16,327 bases of DNA, taken from assembly GCA_002322865.1 (NCBI GenBank), contig DCOH01000041.1, forward strand, positions 1 to 16,327, read 5' to 3'. The notes under the pieces are model-generated. The model searched no databases. It saw only the letters and a list, made by a program, of their open reading frames with translations, and was not told the DNA's origin. Shown in pieces: positions 6,683 through 14,689 of this stretch (its first letter is position 1; each line of letters opens with the position of its first letter). Position numbers and translations under genes: made by a program. Source of the stretch: Sphingobacterium sp. UBA1575. Lineage in GTDB: Bacteria; Bacteroidota; Bacteroidia; Sphingobacteriales; Sphingobacteriaceae.

Positions 6683-9118
6683 ATGGAGAACGCATTGGCA
6701 GAGGTATGGTTCTATAACCAAGGATGGACAGCTCATGATTTCCAAAAATCCTGTTGGAAAGCCATTTCCAAAGGCCAATCAGGCATATTAAATGCACCTA
6801 CAGGTTACGGAAAAACCTTTGCGATATGGTTTGGCGTGTTAAAGTCGTATTACGATCAACAAAATCAACTTAATAAACCCAAGAAAAAACAACTACATAC
6901 GCTATGGATCACACCTTTGCGCGCATTATCCAAAGAAATCCATAAAGCTACCTCCCAAGTTTCCCAGGATCTAGACCTTGATTACGAAATTGAACTAAGA
7001 ACAGGGGATACCACAACAGCCGTACGACAGAAACAACGAAAAAATCCTCCTCAGGCATTGATCACCACACCCGAAAGTGTTCATCTGATCCTGGCCACGA
7101 AAGGCGGACAGGACTATTTCAAAAATCTGGAATTCATTGTCGTAGATGAATGGCATGAATTATTGGGATCTAAGCGAGGTGTGCTCATGGAATTGGCCAT
7201 CAGCCGGATTAAATCCATAAACCCCAAACTAAAGATTTGGGGAATCTCGGCCACCATTGGAAACCTACAGGAGGCAAAGGATATTTTATTGGGTGAACAT
7301 AATAAAGGCACACTCATCAAAGCGAACATCAATAAGCAAATAGCAATTGAAACCGTATTTCCAGATAATTTAGAGAAATTTCCTTGGGCTGGACATTTAG
7401 GTATCAAACTGTTGGATAAAGTAGTTGATATCATCAATAGCTACCAAACCACCCTTATTTTTACGAATACTAGATCCCAAGCGGAAATCTGGTATCAACA
7501 GATCATTACCCATTATCCGGAGTTTGCGGGATTGATTGCCATCCATCATGGCTCATTAAGTGATGAGGTGCGATTTTGGGTGGAGGAAGCTTTACATGAA
7601 GGTAGATTAAAAGCTGTTGTTTGCACGAGCAGTTTAGATTTGGGGGTAGATTTCAGACCTGTTGATTGTGTTGTACAAGTGGGATCACCCAAAGGAATAG
7701 CCCGATTTCTTCAGCGTGCCGGCCGTTCTGGACACCGACCAGATGCCACCTCAGTTATCTATTATGTTCCCACCAATTCGCTGGAGATTATTGAAGGTGA
7801 TTCCTTAAAATATGCCGTTTCAAATCATATCGTAGAAAGTAGGATCCCTTATATCCGATCCTTTGATGTTTTGATCCAATACCTCATGACCTTGGCCGTC
7901 GGAGATGGTTTTCAAGCGGAAGATATCCTGCAGGAAGTTGCCCAGACACATTGCTTTTCCAGCATCAGTCAGGAGGAATTTGATCAATGTATGGCGCTGC
8001 TGATCCATGGAGGAACCAGCTTAACAGCTTATGATGATTTCCATCGATTGGAACTCGTAGATGGATTATATAAAGTAACCAATAGAAGGATCGCTATGCG
8101 GCATAGGTTATCCATCGGTGCCATCGTATCCGATCTTATGATGCGGGTAAAGTTCCTTTCCGGCAAATACCTAGGATCCATAGAAGAATCCTTTATTGCG
8201 AAATTAAATATTGGTGATGTTTTTTGGTTTTCGGGAAGACAGTTAGAACTGGTCCAGATCATTGCCAATGATGCTATTGTAAGAGCATCGGAAAAGAAGA
8301 AAGGGGTCATTCCATCTTGGATGGGAGGAAGGTTCGCCATTTCACCTGATCTGGGGATAGCTATCAGACATAGTTTCAAGAATATCCATAAAAAGAGGGG
8401 AGTATCTCCCGAAATAACCTTCTTAAAGCCTTTGTTCGATGAACAGGAAAGATTATCCAAACTACCCAAAGAAGATGAATTATTGGTAGAATATATTCAA
8501 ACCAAATATGGAAACCATTTCTTTTTCTATCCTTTTGATGGAAAATTAGTACATGAAGGAATGGCGCAGGTTATTGCCTATCGATTAGGAAACATCAAAC
8601 CGGCCACTTTTAGTATTGCCAGCAATGAATACGGTTTTGAATTATTATCGGATACAGATTATGAAGTGGATGAAAAATTTCTGCAACAATTATTCTCGCC
8701 CCATCAACTTCATCAGGATATAAACTCCGGAATTAATGTGCAGGAAATGGCCAAACGTAGATTTAGGGATATCGCCGGAATTGCAGGATTGATCTTCCAG
8801 GGTTTCCCCGGAAAGCAGATGAAAAGTAAACACCTACAGGCCAATGCTGGTTTGTTCTTTTCGGTTTTTTCGGAATATGAACCAAACAACCTACTTTTGC
8901 GGGAAGCATACGATGAGGTTTTTGATTTCCAATTGGAAGAAGGTAGAATGCAACAAGCCTTTGAACGAATCGCAAATCATAAAATTTTATTCAGCCGTCC
9001 CGAAAAGCTAACGCCCTTTTCTTTTCCGATTTTTGCGGAATCCTTTAGAGAGCGTTATTCCAATGAGGATTGGCAAAGCCGCTTAGAAAAAGTGAAAATG
9101 CAGTTGTTGAATGGCTAA
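6683..9118 (+). CDS. Lhr-like DEXH helicase, ligase-associated DNA damage response
   Basis: An 811-residue superfamily 2 helicase of the Lhr type, matching the ligase-associated DNA damage response helicase group. Visible motifs are Walker A A38-P-T-G-Y-G-K44-T45, motif Ia ITPLRALSKE near 76-85, TTPES near 128-132, motif II D155-E-W-H158, motif III S189-A-T191, SSLDLGVDF near 316-324 and motif VI Q344-R-A-G-R-S-G-H351. After about residue 400 come the winged-helix and Lhr-core regions, then a conserved C-terminal part. The stop codon overlaps the start of the phosphoesterase gene by 8 nt, giving translational coupling. In this family the two proteins work with an ATP-dependent DNA ligase and a beta-CASP-like exonuclease, neither of which adjoins here. 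Family assignment is strong; the repair role rests on known relatives. Confidence 0.9.
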   Translation: MENALAEVWFYNQGWTAHDFQKSCWKAISKGQSGILNAPTGYGKTFAIWFGVLKSYYDQQNQLNKPKKKQLHTLWITPLRALSKEIHKATSQVSQDLDLDYEIELRTGDTTTAVRQKQRKNPPQALITTPESVHLILATKGGQDYFKNLEFIVVDEWHELLGSKRGVLMELAISRIKSINPKLKIWGISATIGNLQEAKDILLGEHNKGTLIKANINKQIAIETVFPDNLEKFPWAGHLGIKLLDKVVDIINSYQTTLIFTNTRSQAEIWYQQIITHYPEFAGLIAIHHGSLSDEVRFWVEEALHEGRLKAVVCTSSLDLGVDFRPVDCVVQVGSPKGIARFLQRAGRSGHRPDATSVIYYVPTNSLEIIEGDSLKYAVSNHIVESRIPYIRSFDVLIQYLMTLAVGDGFQAEDILQEVAQTHCFSSISQEEFDQCMALLIHGGTSLTAYDDFHRLELVDGLYKVTNRRIAMRHRLSIGAIVSDLMMRVKFLSGKYLGSIEESFIAKLNIGDVFWFSGRQLELVQIIANDAIVRASEKKKGVIPSWMGGRFAISPDLGIAIRHSFKNIHKKRGVSPEITFLKPLFDEQERLSKLPKEDELLVEYIQTKYGNHFFFYPFDGKLVHEGMAQVIAYRLGNIKPATFSIASNEYGFELLSDTDYEVDEKFLQQLFSPHQLHQDINSGINVQEMAKRRFRDIAGIAGLIFQGFPGKQMKSKHLQANAGLFFSVFSEYEPNNLLLREAYDEVFDFQLEEGRMQQAFERIANHKILFSRPEKLTPFSFPIFAESFRERYSNEDWQSRLEKVKMQLLNG

Positions 9119-9758
9119 AAAAATTATTTTAAATGGTTTAGAGGTTTTCCTTTTACCTCAAAAAGGACTTTATATTCCAAGCTATGAAATGTTGGTGATA
9201 TCCGATTGGCATTTGGGTAAACTCAACCATTTTAGACGATCAGGATTTTTTGTTCCATCACCAGATCCACAAGAAGAATTTGATCGGTTAAACTTAATAT
9301 TGAACGATTTACAAGTTAAGGAAGTTGTTTTTTTAGGTGATCTTTTTCATTCGTCCTGGAACGAGGATTGGGAAAAATTCAAAATATTTGTCAATAGCTA
9401 TTTCCATAAGATTGACTTTACCCTAACGAAGGGTAATCATGATATACTTACTGATCATCATTTCCTTCAAATAAATCTAAAGGTGAAAGAAGAGGTTATA
9501 TTATCGGAAGGGGTTATTTTATCTCATGAACCCATTAGTGGTTTACCTGCCTATATGTATAATATTGTTGGGCATATCCATCCCGGGTGTTTGATTGAAA
9601 CCAAAGGCAGGCAATCCTTCAAATTACCATGTTTCCATCTGGAAAATAGAATTTTAACCATGCCTGCCTTTGGGAAATTTACCGGGCTGTACCTGATGGA
9701 AAAATCGATTTCCGCTAAAGTATTTGCCATTGTAAATGATGCTGTGATTGAAGTCTGA
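9111..9758 (+). CDS. pdeM: PdeM-type metallophosphoesterase, ligase-associated endonuclease
   Basis: A 215-residue calcineurin-like metallophosphoesterase of the ligase-associated DNA damage response endonuclease PdeM group. All metal-binding motifs are present: D32-x-H34 in SDWHLGK, G76-D-L-F-H80, G108-N-H-D111, H139-E in SHEP, and G154-H-I-H157. No signal sequence is visible, so it acts in the cytoplasm. The start overlaps the helicase gene by 8 nt in another frame, which fixes the ATG at 9111 and argues that the two are produced together. The stop lies 22 nt from the end of the convergent ChaN-family gene, with no convincing terminator between them. Confidence 0.88.
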   Translation: MAKKIILNGLEVFLLPQKGLYIPSYEMLVISDWHLGKLNHFRRSGFFVPSPDPQEEFDRLNLILNDLQVKEVVFLGDLFHSSWNEDWEKFKIFVNSYFHKIDFTLTKGNHDILTDHHFLQINLKVKEEVILSEGVILSHEPISGLPAYMYNIVGHIHPGCLIETKGRQSFKLPCFHLENRILTMPAFGKFTGLYLMEKSISAKVFAIVNDAVIEV

Positions 9759-9780
9759 TTTTCAATTAATTCTTTACTCT

Positions 9781-10626
9781 TCAGTCTACAATCAACGTAA
9801 AATCAGCTGTTGCTAATAGTTCAGGGGTAACTTCTTCTCGCTTGATGGTATTAATGGTTAACACTTTTTGCTGAAATTCTTTTGGAAAAAAACTGATGAT
9901 GCCTTCTTTCATTTTGCTGTGATAAGCCCCATTAATATGTAGAAAAACTTGCCCTTCTTGGTAGTTTTTCAGGATAAATTCAGCCATGGTAGCATCTTTT
10001 AATGCCTGGGAAGAGATCATATTGGTAGCATCATGTCCAGGAAGCATTTCACGCATATCTTGATAGGAGCTTAACGTAGTATCCACTTGTAAAGGTAATT
10101 TAGCCATAAAGGATCTAGCTCTGCTATCGAATTTATCCAAAACAGTTATCCCTTGTTTATATACTGCATTTGCATATCTCCGAGGAACATTGCTCGCAAT
10201 TAATCTTATTTTATTAGCTTTTGCGAATTCCAATAAAGGCTTATAATCGTTTTGATAATTCGACCAGACTCTTGCTTCTGCTTCAAAACTTTTCTGACTG
10301 ATCAAATCGGCAAAATACTCATCAATTACCTGTTGAACATCCGTTTCAAACATCTCCATTCCCAAAACAACCGTTGGATGTACCTTATGGAAAAGCGAGA
10401 GTAATTTTAGTTGTACCTCATGGGCCATTTTATTATCATGCAGTTCACCAAAAAACACCAATGGCCGATTTTCAGCGGCTTGAACAACATTCTCCAAACT
10501 GCTGTTTTTTCCATTTTTGTCTTTGAGGATAATTTCAGCTTCCATAAAATCTCGGGTTTCGACATCTTGAGCCAAGACAATCAAACTTGGTAACAAGAAA
10601 AGGATCAACATGCTTAATTTTTTCAT
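9781..10626 (-). CDS. ChaN-family periplasmic haem-associated protein
   Basis: A 281-residue exported protein with a ChaN-type (Tiki/TraB-like) fold. Campylobacter ChaN is a haem-binding lipoprotein at the outer membrane. Family motifs are FFG60-E61-L-H63-D-N with H69-E70 nearby, G89-M-E91-M-F, NVPRR near 146-150 and NGAYH236 near the end. The N-terminus (residues 1-19) is a typical signal peptide ending in VLA before Q20. There is no lipobox Cys, so unlike the named homologue it is predicted to be soluble in the periplasm or secreted. The gene starts 5 nt after hmuS and is the last of the haem locus, which supports a haem-linked role. The related Tiki proteins are metalloproteases, so a hydrolytic role is an alternative. 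Confidence 0.8.
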   Translation of the reverse strand: MKKLSMLILFLLPSLIVLAQDVETRDFMEAEIILKDKNGKNSSLENVVQAAENRPLVFFGELHDNKMAHEVQLKLLSLFHKVHPTVVLGMEMFETDVQQVIDEYFADLISQKSFEAEARVWSNYQNDYKPLLEFAKANKIRLIASNVPRRYANAVYKQGITVLDKFDSRARSFMAKLPLQVDTTLSSYQDMREMLPGHDATNMISSQALKDATMAEFILKNYQEGQVFLHINGAYHSKMKEGIISFFPKEFQQKVLTINTIKREEVTPELLATADFTLIVD

Positions 10627-10631
10627 AAAGT

Positions 10632-11651
10632 TTATGTTAATGATTGAATCAATAACCGCCAGTCTTCACTTTCAGGTATGCTAGGTTTTCTTTTGCCAAA
10701 GAATTGAACGATAAGATTTCCTTGATCATCAAAAGCCTCCACACTATGTACCAAACCTAAATTAGTTGGTTTTTTAACAATCCAAAGACTATGAATAGCT
10801 TGGTCATTTAAGTGAAGGTTGAATTCTACATCCAGGATATTTATCCAGGGGCCGGTACGAACAATCCTTTGGGCTAGGCCTGTATGGATCTGCAGGCAAC
10901 TTGAATTCCCTACAAAGACCATTATTTCTGTCTTTAATGAAGATACTAAATTTAAAATGGTTTCTGCTTTAGACCTTGGAATTTCCATTGTAAATCCACT
11001 TGGTGCATTTTGCATCGCTTGAATTCGGCTCAATCCATGCTTTTTTAGGATTGCCATAAAATCATGGGTATCCTGCAGGTTTTTCCATTCCTGATGAAAT
11101 TCCATTGCATTAAATTTTTCCATATCCAGTGGAAGATCCTTTAAAGGTATTTGTATATCAATGGATAGGTGATCAGGTTGGTCGGTTTGAAATTTATCCA
11201 GTAAATTCTCATAGGCCTCAACAGAACTTTTTTCGGTGAGATATACCTTATGGATAGCATTTCCAAACCGATCGAAAAATTGGATACTTTTTCTATTGTT
11301 CTCATTAACTGCAAATACAAATTTCCAATCCTTCATGAAGAGCCGTAGATCGATATCCGGATTTACGATCAATCCGATGGATCCATGGAAACCCGCCTTG
11401 CTGTAGATGCCTTTCCTTTCATGTACAGCATATTCATTTCTTGTTAATGCCATGACATAACCAAGTTCTTTTAATTCGTTTAATAGGTTGTGGAAATCGG
11501 GTAGGAGGTAAATGCTGTTTTCTGAACTATAAACCAATTCAGCCTCGGTTACTTTTAAAGCTTTTGCAGCATCTCTGATACGAACTTTTGGGTTCTCTTG
11601 TTTGTATTTTTCGTAGATGGATTTGATGTTATTTTCTGTTGTTCTGTTCAT
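10632..11651 (-). CDS. hmuS: HemS/ChuS-family haemin-degrading factor
   Basis: A 339-residue cytoplasmic haem-binding protein of the HemS/HmuS/ChuS family, which takes haem from the inner-membrane transporter and stores or degrades it to release iron. It has the usual two-repeat length. The C-terminal signature is intact: DTH196DF (the position of the proximal haem ligand His196 in Yersinia HemS), VFVGNSSCLQIHTG near 244-257, GPWINILD near 267-274 and FFGKRKP near 317-323. The gene is followed after 5 nt by the ChaN-family gene. It is separated from hmuV by a repeat-filled 339-bp gap and preceded by a leader without G residues in the sense strand, so its expression may be set separately from the transporter. 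Whether it cleaves haem enzymatically is debated for the family. Confidence 0.9.
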   Translation of the reverse strand: MNRTTENNIKSIYEKYKQENPKVRIRDAAKALKVTEAELVYSSENSIYLLPDFHNLLNELKELGYVMALTRNEYAVHERKGIYSKAGFHGSIGLIVNPDIDLRLFMKDWKFVFAVNENNRKSIQFFDRFGNAIHKVYLTEKSSVEAYENLLDKFQTDQPDHLSIDIQIPLKDLPLDMEKFNAMEFHQEWKNLQDTHDFMAILKKHGLSRIQAMQNAPSGFTMEIPRSKAETILNLVSSLKTEIMVFVGNSSCLQIHTGLAQRIVRTGPWINILDVEFNLHLNDQAIHSLWIVKKPTNLGLVHSVEAFDDQGNLIVQFFGKRKPSIPESEDWRLLIQSLT

Positions 11652-11722
11652 TTTTTGTTTTTTAATTTTTTTAGAGTTTTGATTTTTTGTGTTTTGTTTG
11701 TTTTGATTGGTTATTTGTTATA
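11652..11722 (-). promoter_or_regulatory. G-free, A-rich leader of hmuS
   Basis: The 71 nt directly before the hmuS start codon contain no C on the plus strand, so the message has no G here and is mostly A with some C and U. There is no Shine-Dalgarno site. Such unstructured A-rich leaders are known to favour translation in Bacteroidota. No TAnnTTTG promoter is possible inside a G-free stretch, so transcription must begin within or beyond the adjacent repeat, or come through from hmuV. Confidence 0.6.
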
Positions 11723-11724
11723 CC

Positions 11725-11971
11725 GTCATTGCAAGAAGGCACGACGAAGTAATATCCGCGTCATTGCGAGGAGGCACGACGATGTAATATACCGTCATTG
11801 CGAGAAGGCACGACGAAGCAATCTTTGAACTTTGTCATCCTGAGCAGCGTCGAAGGATCTGTACGGGTACCATAATTAGATGCTTCGACTTCGCTCAGCA
11901 TGACATGGCTAAAGATTGCTTCGTTCCTCGCAATGACGTGTTTACAGATTGCTTCGTGCCTCGCAATGACG
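11725..11971. repeat. Composite REP-like palindromic repeat, copy B
   Basis: This is the second copy of the nested element at 5804-6003, in the same orientation. Three left arms start GTCATTGC at 11725, 11760 and 11794 (period 34-35 bp). They are followed by the 71-nt core 11834-11904 and two right arms, 11914-11937 and 11947-11970, ending CCTCGCAATGAC. Compared with copy A, the first 28 and last 25 core bases are identical and 8 of the 18 loop bases differ. Arms occur in a 24-nt and a 30-nt form, differing by an internal 6-nt block. The element begins about 20 nt past the hmuV stop codon and lies inside the haem locus, where its hairpins could attenuate read-through into hmuS or protect the upstream mRNA. 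Short reading frames across it are repeat artefacts. Confidence 0.87.
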
Positions 11972-11990
11972 TAAAATTTCAATAACCTTT

Positions 11991-12773
11991 TTATAATCCC
12001 ATCCCTGATGGGAGAATCCCTGTATACCCCAAAATCCCTTTTTCAATTCTCTTCACTTTTGTATGATACATTTCAAAAACCGCTTCCTCCGTCAAAATCT
12101 CCTCAGGCGGCCCAAAACCCTTTACCTTCCCATTTTTTAATAAAAGAATTTTATCTGCATACTGTGCCGCCAAATTGATATCATGCAACACACAAATAAC
12201 ACACATCCCTAACCCCGCCAACTCCTTTGCTTTTTCCAAAATAACCTGCTGATACTCCAGATCCAAGCCATTGATCGGCTCATCCATCAACAAAATCCCT
12301 TCCTTTTGCTGATAGATCTGGGCAAGAACCCTTGCCAATTGCACCCTTTGCTGTTCTCCTCCTGATAAGGTGAAAATCATCCTCTCCTGAAACCCTAACA
12401 TACCCATTTCATCCAAACAACTTTTCGCAATCCTGATATCTTCGGAACTCGGCTTATAATTGAAATGCGGATAACGTCCCATCATAACAATATCCAATAC
12501 CTTAAGATTAACAGCGAGATAATTAATCTGCGGAAGAACAGCTCTGAATTTAGCCAATTCCATTATCTTGTACTCCTTCAAATTCTTACCATTCACTAAG
12601 ATCTCACCATCATATCCATGATATTCCTTACTGATCAACTTCAACAAACTGGATTTTCCAGCACCATTGGGACCTATAATCCCAACCAATTCGCCACTAC
12701 CAACACGCATATCCACATCTTGAAGAATCCTTTGACCTCCAATCGAATAATTAAGTCCTTGGATAGAAATCAT
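11991..12773 (-). CDS. hmuV: Haem ABC transporter ATPase HmuV
   Basis: A 260-residue ABC ATPase that powers haem import through HmuU. The motifs are complete: Walker A G34-P-N-G-A-G-K40-S, Q-loop Q82 in LPQ, signature L136-S-G-G-E-Q-Q-R-V-Q-L-A, Walker B I160-L-L-M-D164-E165-P, and the switch His197 in VLHD. Its start overlaps the hmuU stop by 4 nt (ATGA), indicating coupled translation. The sequence would fit the FepC/BtuD-type importers for siderophore or B12 as well; haem specificity is inferred from HmuY, HmuT and HmuS in the same cluster. The composite repeat lies just beyond its stop codon. Confidence 0.9.
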   Translation of the reverse strand: MISIQGLNYSIGGQRILQDVDMRVGSGELVGIIGPNGAGKSSLLKLISKEYHGYDGEILVNGKNLKEYKIMELAKFRAVLPQINYLAVNLKVLDIVMMGRYPHFNYKPSSEDIRIAKSCLDEMGMLGFQERMIFTLSGGEQQRVQLARVLAQIYQQKEGILLMDEPINGLDLEYQQVILEKAKELAGLGMCVICVLHDINLAAQYADKILLLKNGKVKGFGPPEEILTEEAVFEMYHTKVKRIEKGILGYTGILPSGMGL

Positions 12774-13816
12774 GCTATAATTCCTTCCTTCGTATTCTTT
12801 ATGATAATGGCTATAAACATGGGCACACCCATGATAGCCGTAATAATACCTATAGGAAGTTCAGCAGGAATAACAACCGTCCTAGCCAATAAATCTGCTA
12901 ATACCAATAAACTAGCGCCCAAAAGCACCGATCCTGGAAGTAGAAACTTATGATCTGCCGTAACGGTCATCCGCAATAAATGCGGAACCAGAAGTGCCAA
13001 AAAGCCGATGATTCCTGATATGGCCACACAAGCACCAACACCGATCGCAGTTAATACCACAATACTCCTTTTCGTTTGCTGTAAATTAATCCCTAAATGT
13101 TCCGCTTGGGATTCACCCAACAATAAGGCGTTTAGGGATTTTCCATAGAACATCAAGGAACCCACACAAATCAATGCAAAAGGGAGCAGGGCAGCGACCG
13201 ATTGCCAGCTAGCACCTCCCAAGCTTCCTAGATTCCAAAAAGTGATATTCCTTAATTCTTCATCATTGGCAATAAATGTAAATAGCCCCACCAATGCTCC
13301 AATAAGTGCATTAATAGCAATACCCATTAAAAGTAAGGTTGTGATGGCAGTTCTTCCTTTCCTTACGGAGAACTTATAAAGTACGGTTGTTGTGAGCAGA
13401 GCTCCTAAAAACGAAACTATAGCTAAAGCATAGTAGCCCATAAAATGCGTTAAACTGGAAAATAGGGAATTTCCTAATACTATGAACATCACGGCAAATA
13501 AGGATGCACCAGAGGATATCCCTATCAGCCCAGGTTCCGCCAATGGATTTCTGAAAATCCCTTGGATGGCTGTACCGCATATTCCTAATGTTCCACCGAT
13601 CAAAACACCAAGAATCACTCTGGGCATACGGATAGCCATCAATACGGCCTCCTGTTGGGATTCAACAGCATTATTTAATCGGAATTGTTTACCAATTATT
13701 TTCATTAAATCAACTAAGGGTATTTCTATGGCCCCTACACATATGGAAAGTATGCAGGAGCCAATTAGAAATAGTAGTAGAGAGATAATGAAAATCGTTT
13801 TATATTTTTCTATCAT
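12770..13816 (-). CDS. hmuU: Haem ABC transporter permease HmuU (FecCD family)
   Basis: A 348-residue polytopic inner-membrane permease of the FecCD/BtuC family, which forms a homodimeric channel and normally has ten helices; the hydrophobic pattern fits that number. Family hallmarks are RMPRVILGVLIGGTLG near 63-78, then FRNPLAEPGLIGISSGA near 88-104, EHLGI near 239-243, GIIGFLALLVPHLLRM near 268-283 (the region that contacts the ATPase), and LPIGIITAIMGVPMF near 320-334. Both ends overlap neighbouring genes by 4 nt (hmuT upstream, hmuV downstream), so the transporter genes form one translationally coupled unit. Haem as substrate is inferred from context. Confidence 0.9.
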   Translation of the reverse strand: MIEKYKTIFIISLLLFLIGSCILSICVGAIEIPLVDLMKIIGKQFRLNNAVESQQEAVLMAIRMPRVILGVLIGGTLGICGTAIQGIFRNPLAEPGLIGISSGASLFAVMFIVLGNSLFSSLTHFMGYYALAIVSFLGALLTTTVLYKFSVRKGRTAITTLLLMGIAINALIGALVGLFTFIANDEELRNITFWNLGSLGGASWQSVAALLPFALICVGSLMFYGKSLNALLLGESQAEHLGINLQQTKRSIVVLTAIGVGACVAISGIIGFLALLVPHLLRMTVTADHKFLLPGSVLLGASLLVLADLLARTVVIPAELPIGIITAIMGVPMFIAIIIKNTKEGIIA

Positions 13817-14688
13817 TCATGAATTTTAGCATGTAACTCTTTGATCGCCTGCGGCAACCGTGGACTAAAGCCCGATAATAACTGTCCATCCATGGCAATA
13901 ATTTTCTTGTTTTTGCCTGCGTTGGTCTGCTTTACGCCTTGAACGGATAAGAGACCTGCAGCACTACCTAGACTGGATAATCCAGAATCAAACAGCAACA
14001 GTACATCAGGGTTATATTTCACCAAAGATTCTGATGTTAATGGTTTATAATCTTTAAAATCTTTTGCCGGATTCTCTGCACCTGCCAATTGGATTATTTT
14101 ATCCACTTGGGTATCAGCTCCACCAACCATCATGGTGCCACTGCCACGTGCATAAATAAATAGAACCTTAGGCTTTTCGTTGGATTCCGGGAAAGCCTTA
14201 ACATCCGCAAGTTCACGGTCAAACGCTGAAAGAATGGAATCGCCTTTAAGTTTCAGGTTCAACGAATCGGTTATTGCTCGGATAAGGTTCCTGGAACCTT
14301 CAACCGAATACTCCTGATCAAGTAGTAAAACTTTTAGACCTGCTTGTCGAAACTGTTCCACTGTTTCTTTTGGAACTTCTGTTGAGGTTCCGATAACCAA
14401 ATTGGGATTTAATGCCAATACCCCTTCCACCGGGATTTTCCGATTATGACCAACCTTAGGCTTGGATTTCATGGACTCCGGATAGGTTGAGGCTACATCA
14501 GTGCCTACGATCTGATCTTCTAATCCGGCTAAGCTCAATATTTCCGTAATAGTACCATTCAACGAGACAATGCGTAATGAATCAGGGTTATGGGCTGCAG
14601 CGCTCTGTGATTCCGAATTTCCACTTTGGCAGGAGGAAACAAACAGCGCAAAGACCATAAATCCGAACAAGTATCCAATCTTTTTCAT
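13813..14688 (-). CDS. hmuT: Haem ABC transporter substrate-binding lipoprotein HmuT
   Basis: A 291-residue periplasmic binding protein of the BtuF/FepB/HmuT class. The signal peptide ends in a lipobox VSSC with Cys20 as the lipidation site, so it should be membrane-tethered. The mature part begins after a Ser/Ala-rich linker. RIVSLNGTITEILSLAG near 39-55 and VGTDVASTYP near 61-70 are typical for the family, as is EGVLALNPNLVIG near 88-100. At VGH81NR, relatives such as ShuT and HmuT are, from memory, expected to have VGY, whose Tyr binds haem, so His81 may be the ligand here. The gene follows hmuY after 1 nt and overlaps hmuU by 4 nt. Confidence 0.88.
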   Translation of the reverse strand: MKKIGYLFGFMVFALFVSSCQSGNSESQSAAAHNPDSLRIVSLNGTITEILSLAGLEDQIVGTDVASTYPESMKSKPKVGHNRKIPVEGVLALNPNLVIGTSTEVPKETVEQFRQAGLKVLLLDQEYSVEGSRNLIRAITDSLNLKLKGDSILSAFDRELADVKAFPESNEKPKVLFIYARGSGTMMVGGADTQVDKIIQLAGAENPAKDFKDYKPLTSESLVKYNPDVLLLFDSGLSSLGSAAGLLSVQGVKQTNAGKNKKIIAMDGQLLSGFSPRLPQAIKELHAKIHE

Positions 14689-14689
14689 A

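Noticed and set aside
7114..8975. Minus-strand frames inside the helicase gene
   Set aside because: They are shadows of a gene with a complete set of helicase motifs; none shows a domain or a plausible start context.
9740..9785. ATTGAA/TTCAAT hairpin between pdeM and the ChaN-family gene as a terminator
   Set aside because: The stem is only 6 AT-rich pairs and has no following U tract, so it is too weak to call.
11598..11982. Two overlapping short open frames on opposite strands with RHCEKARRSN / VIARNEAI-like peptides
   Set aside because: They are translations of the palindromic repeat, a well-known source of false genes; the repeating peptide units follow the DNA repeat units.
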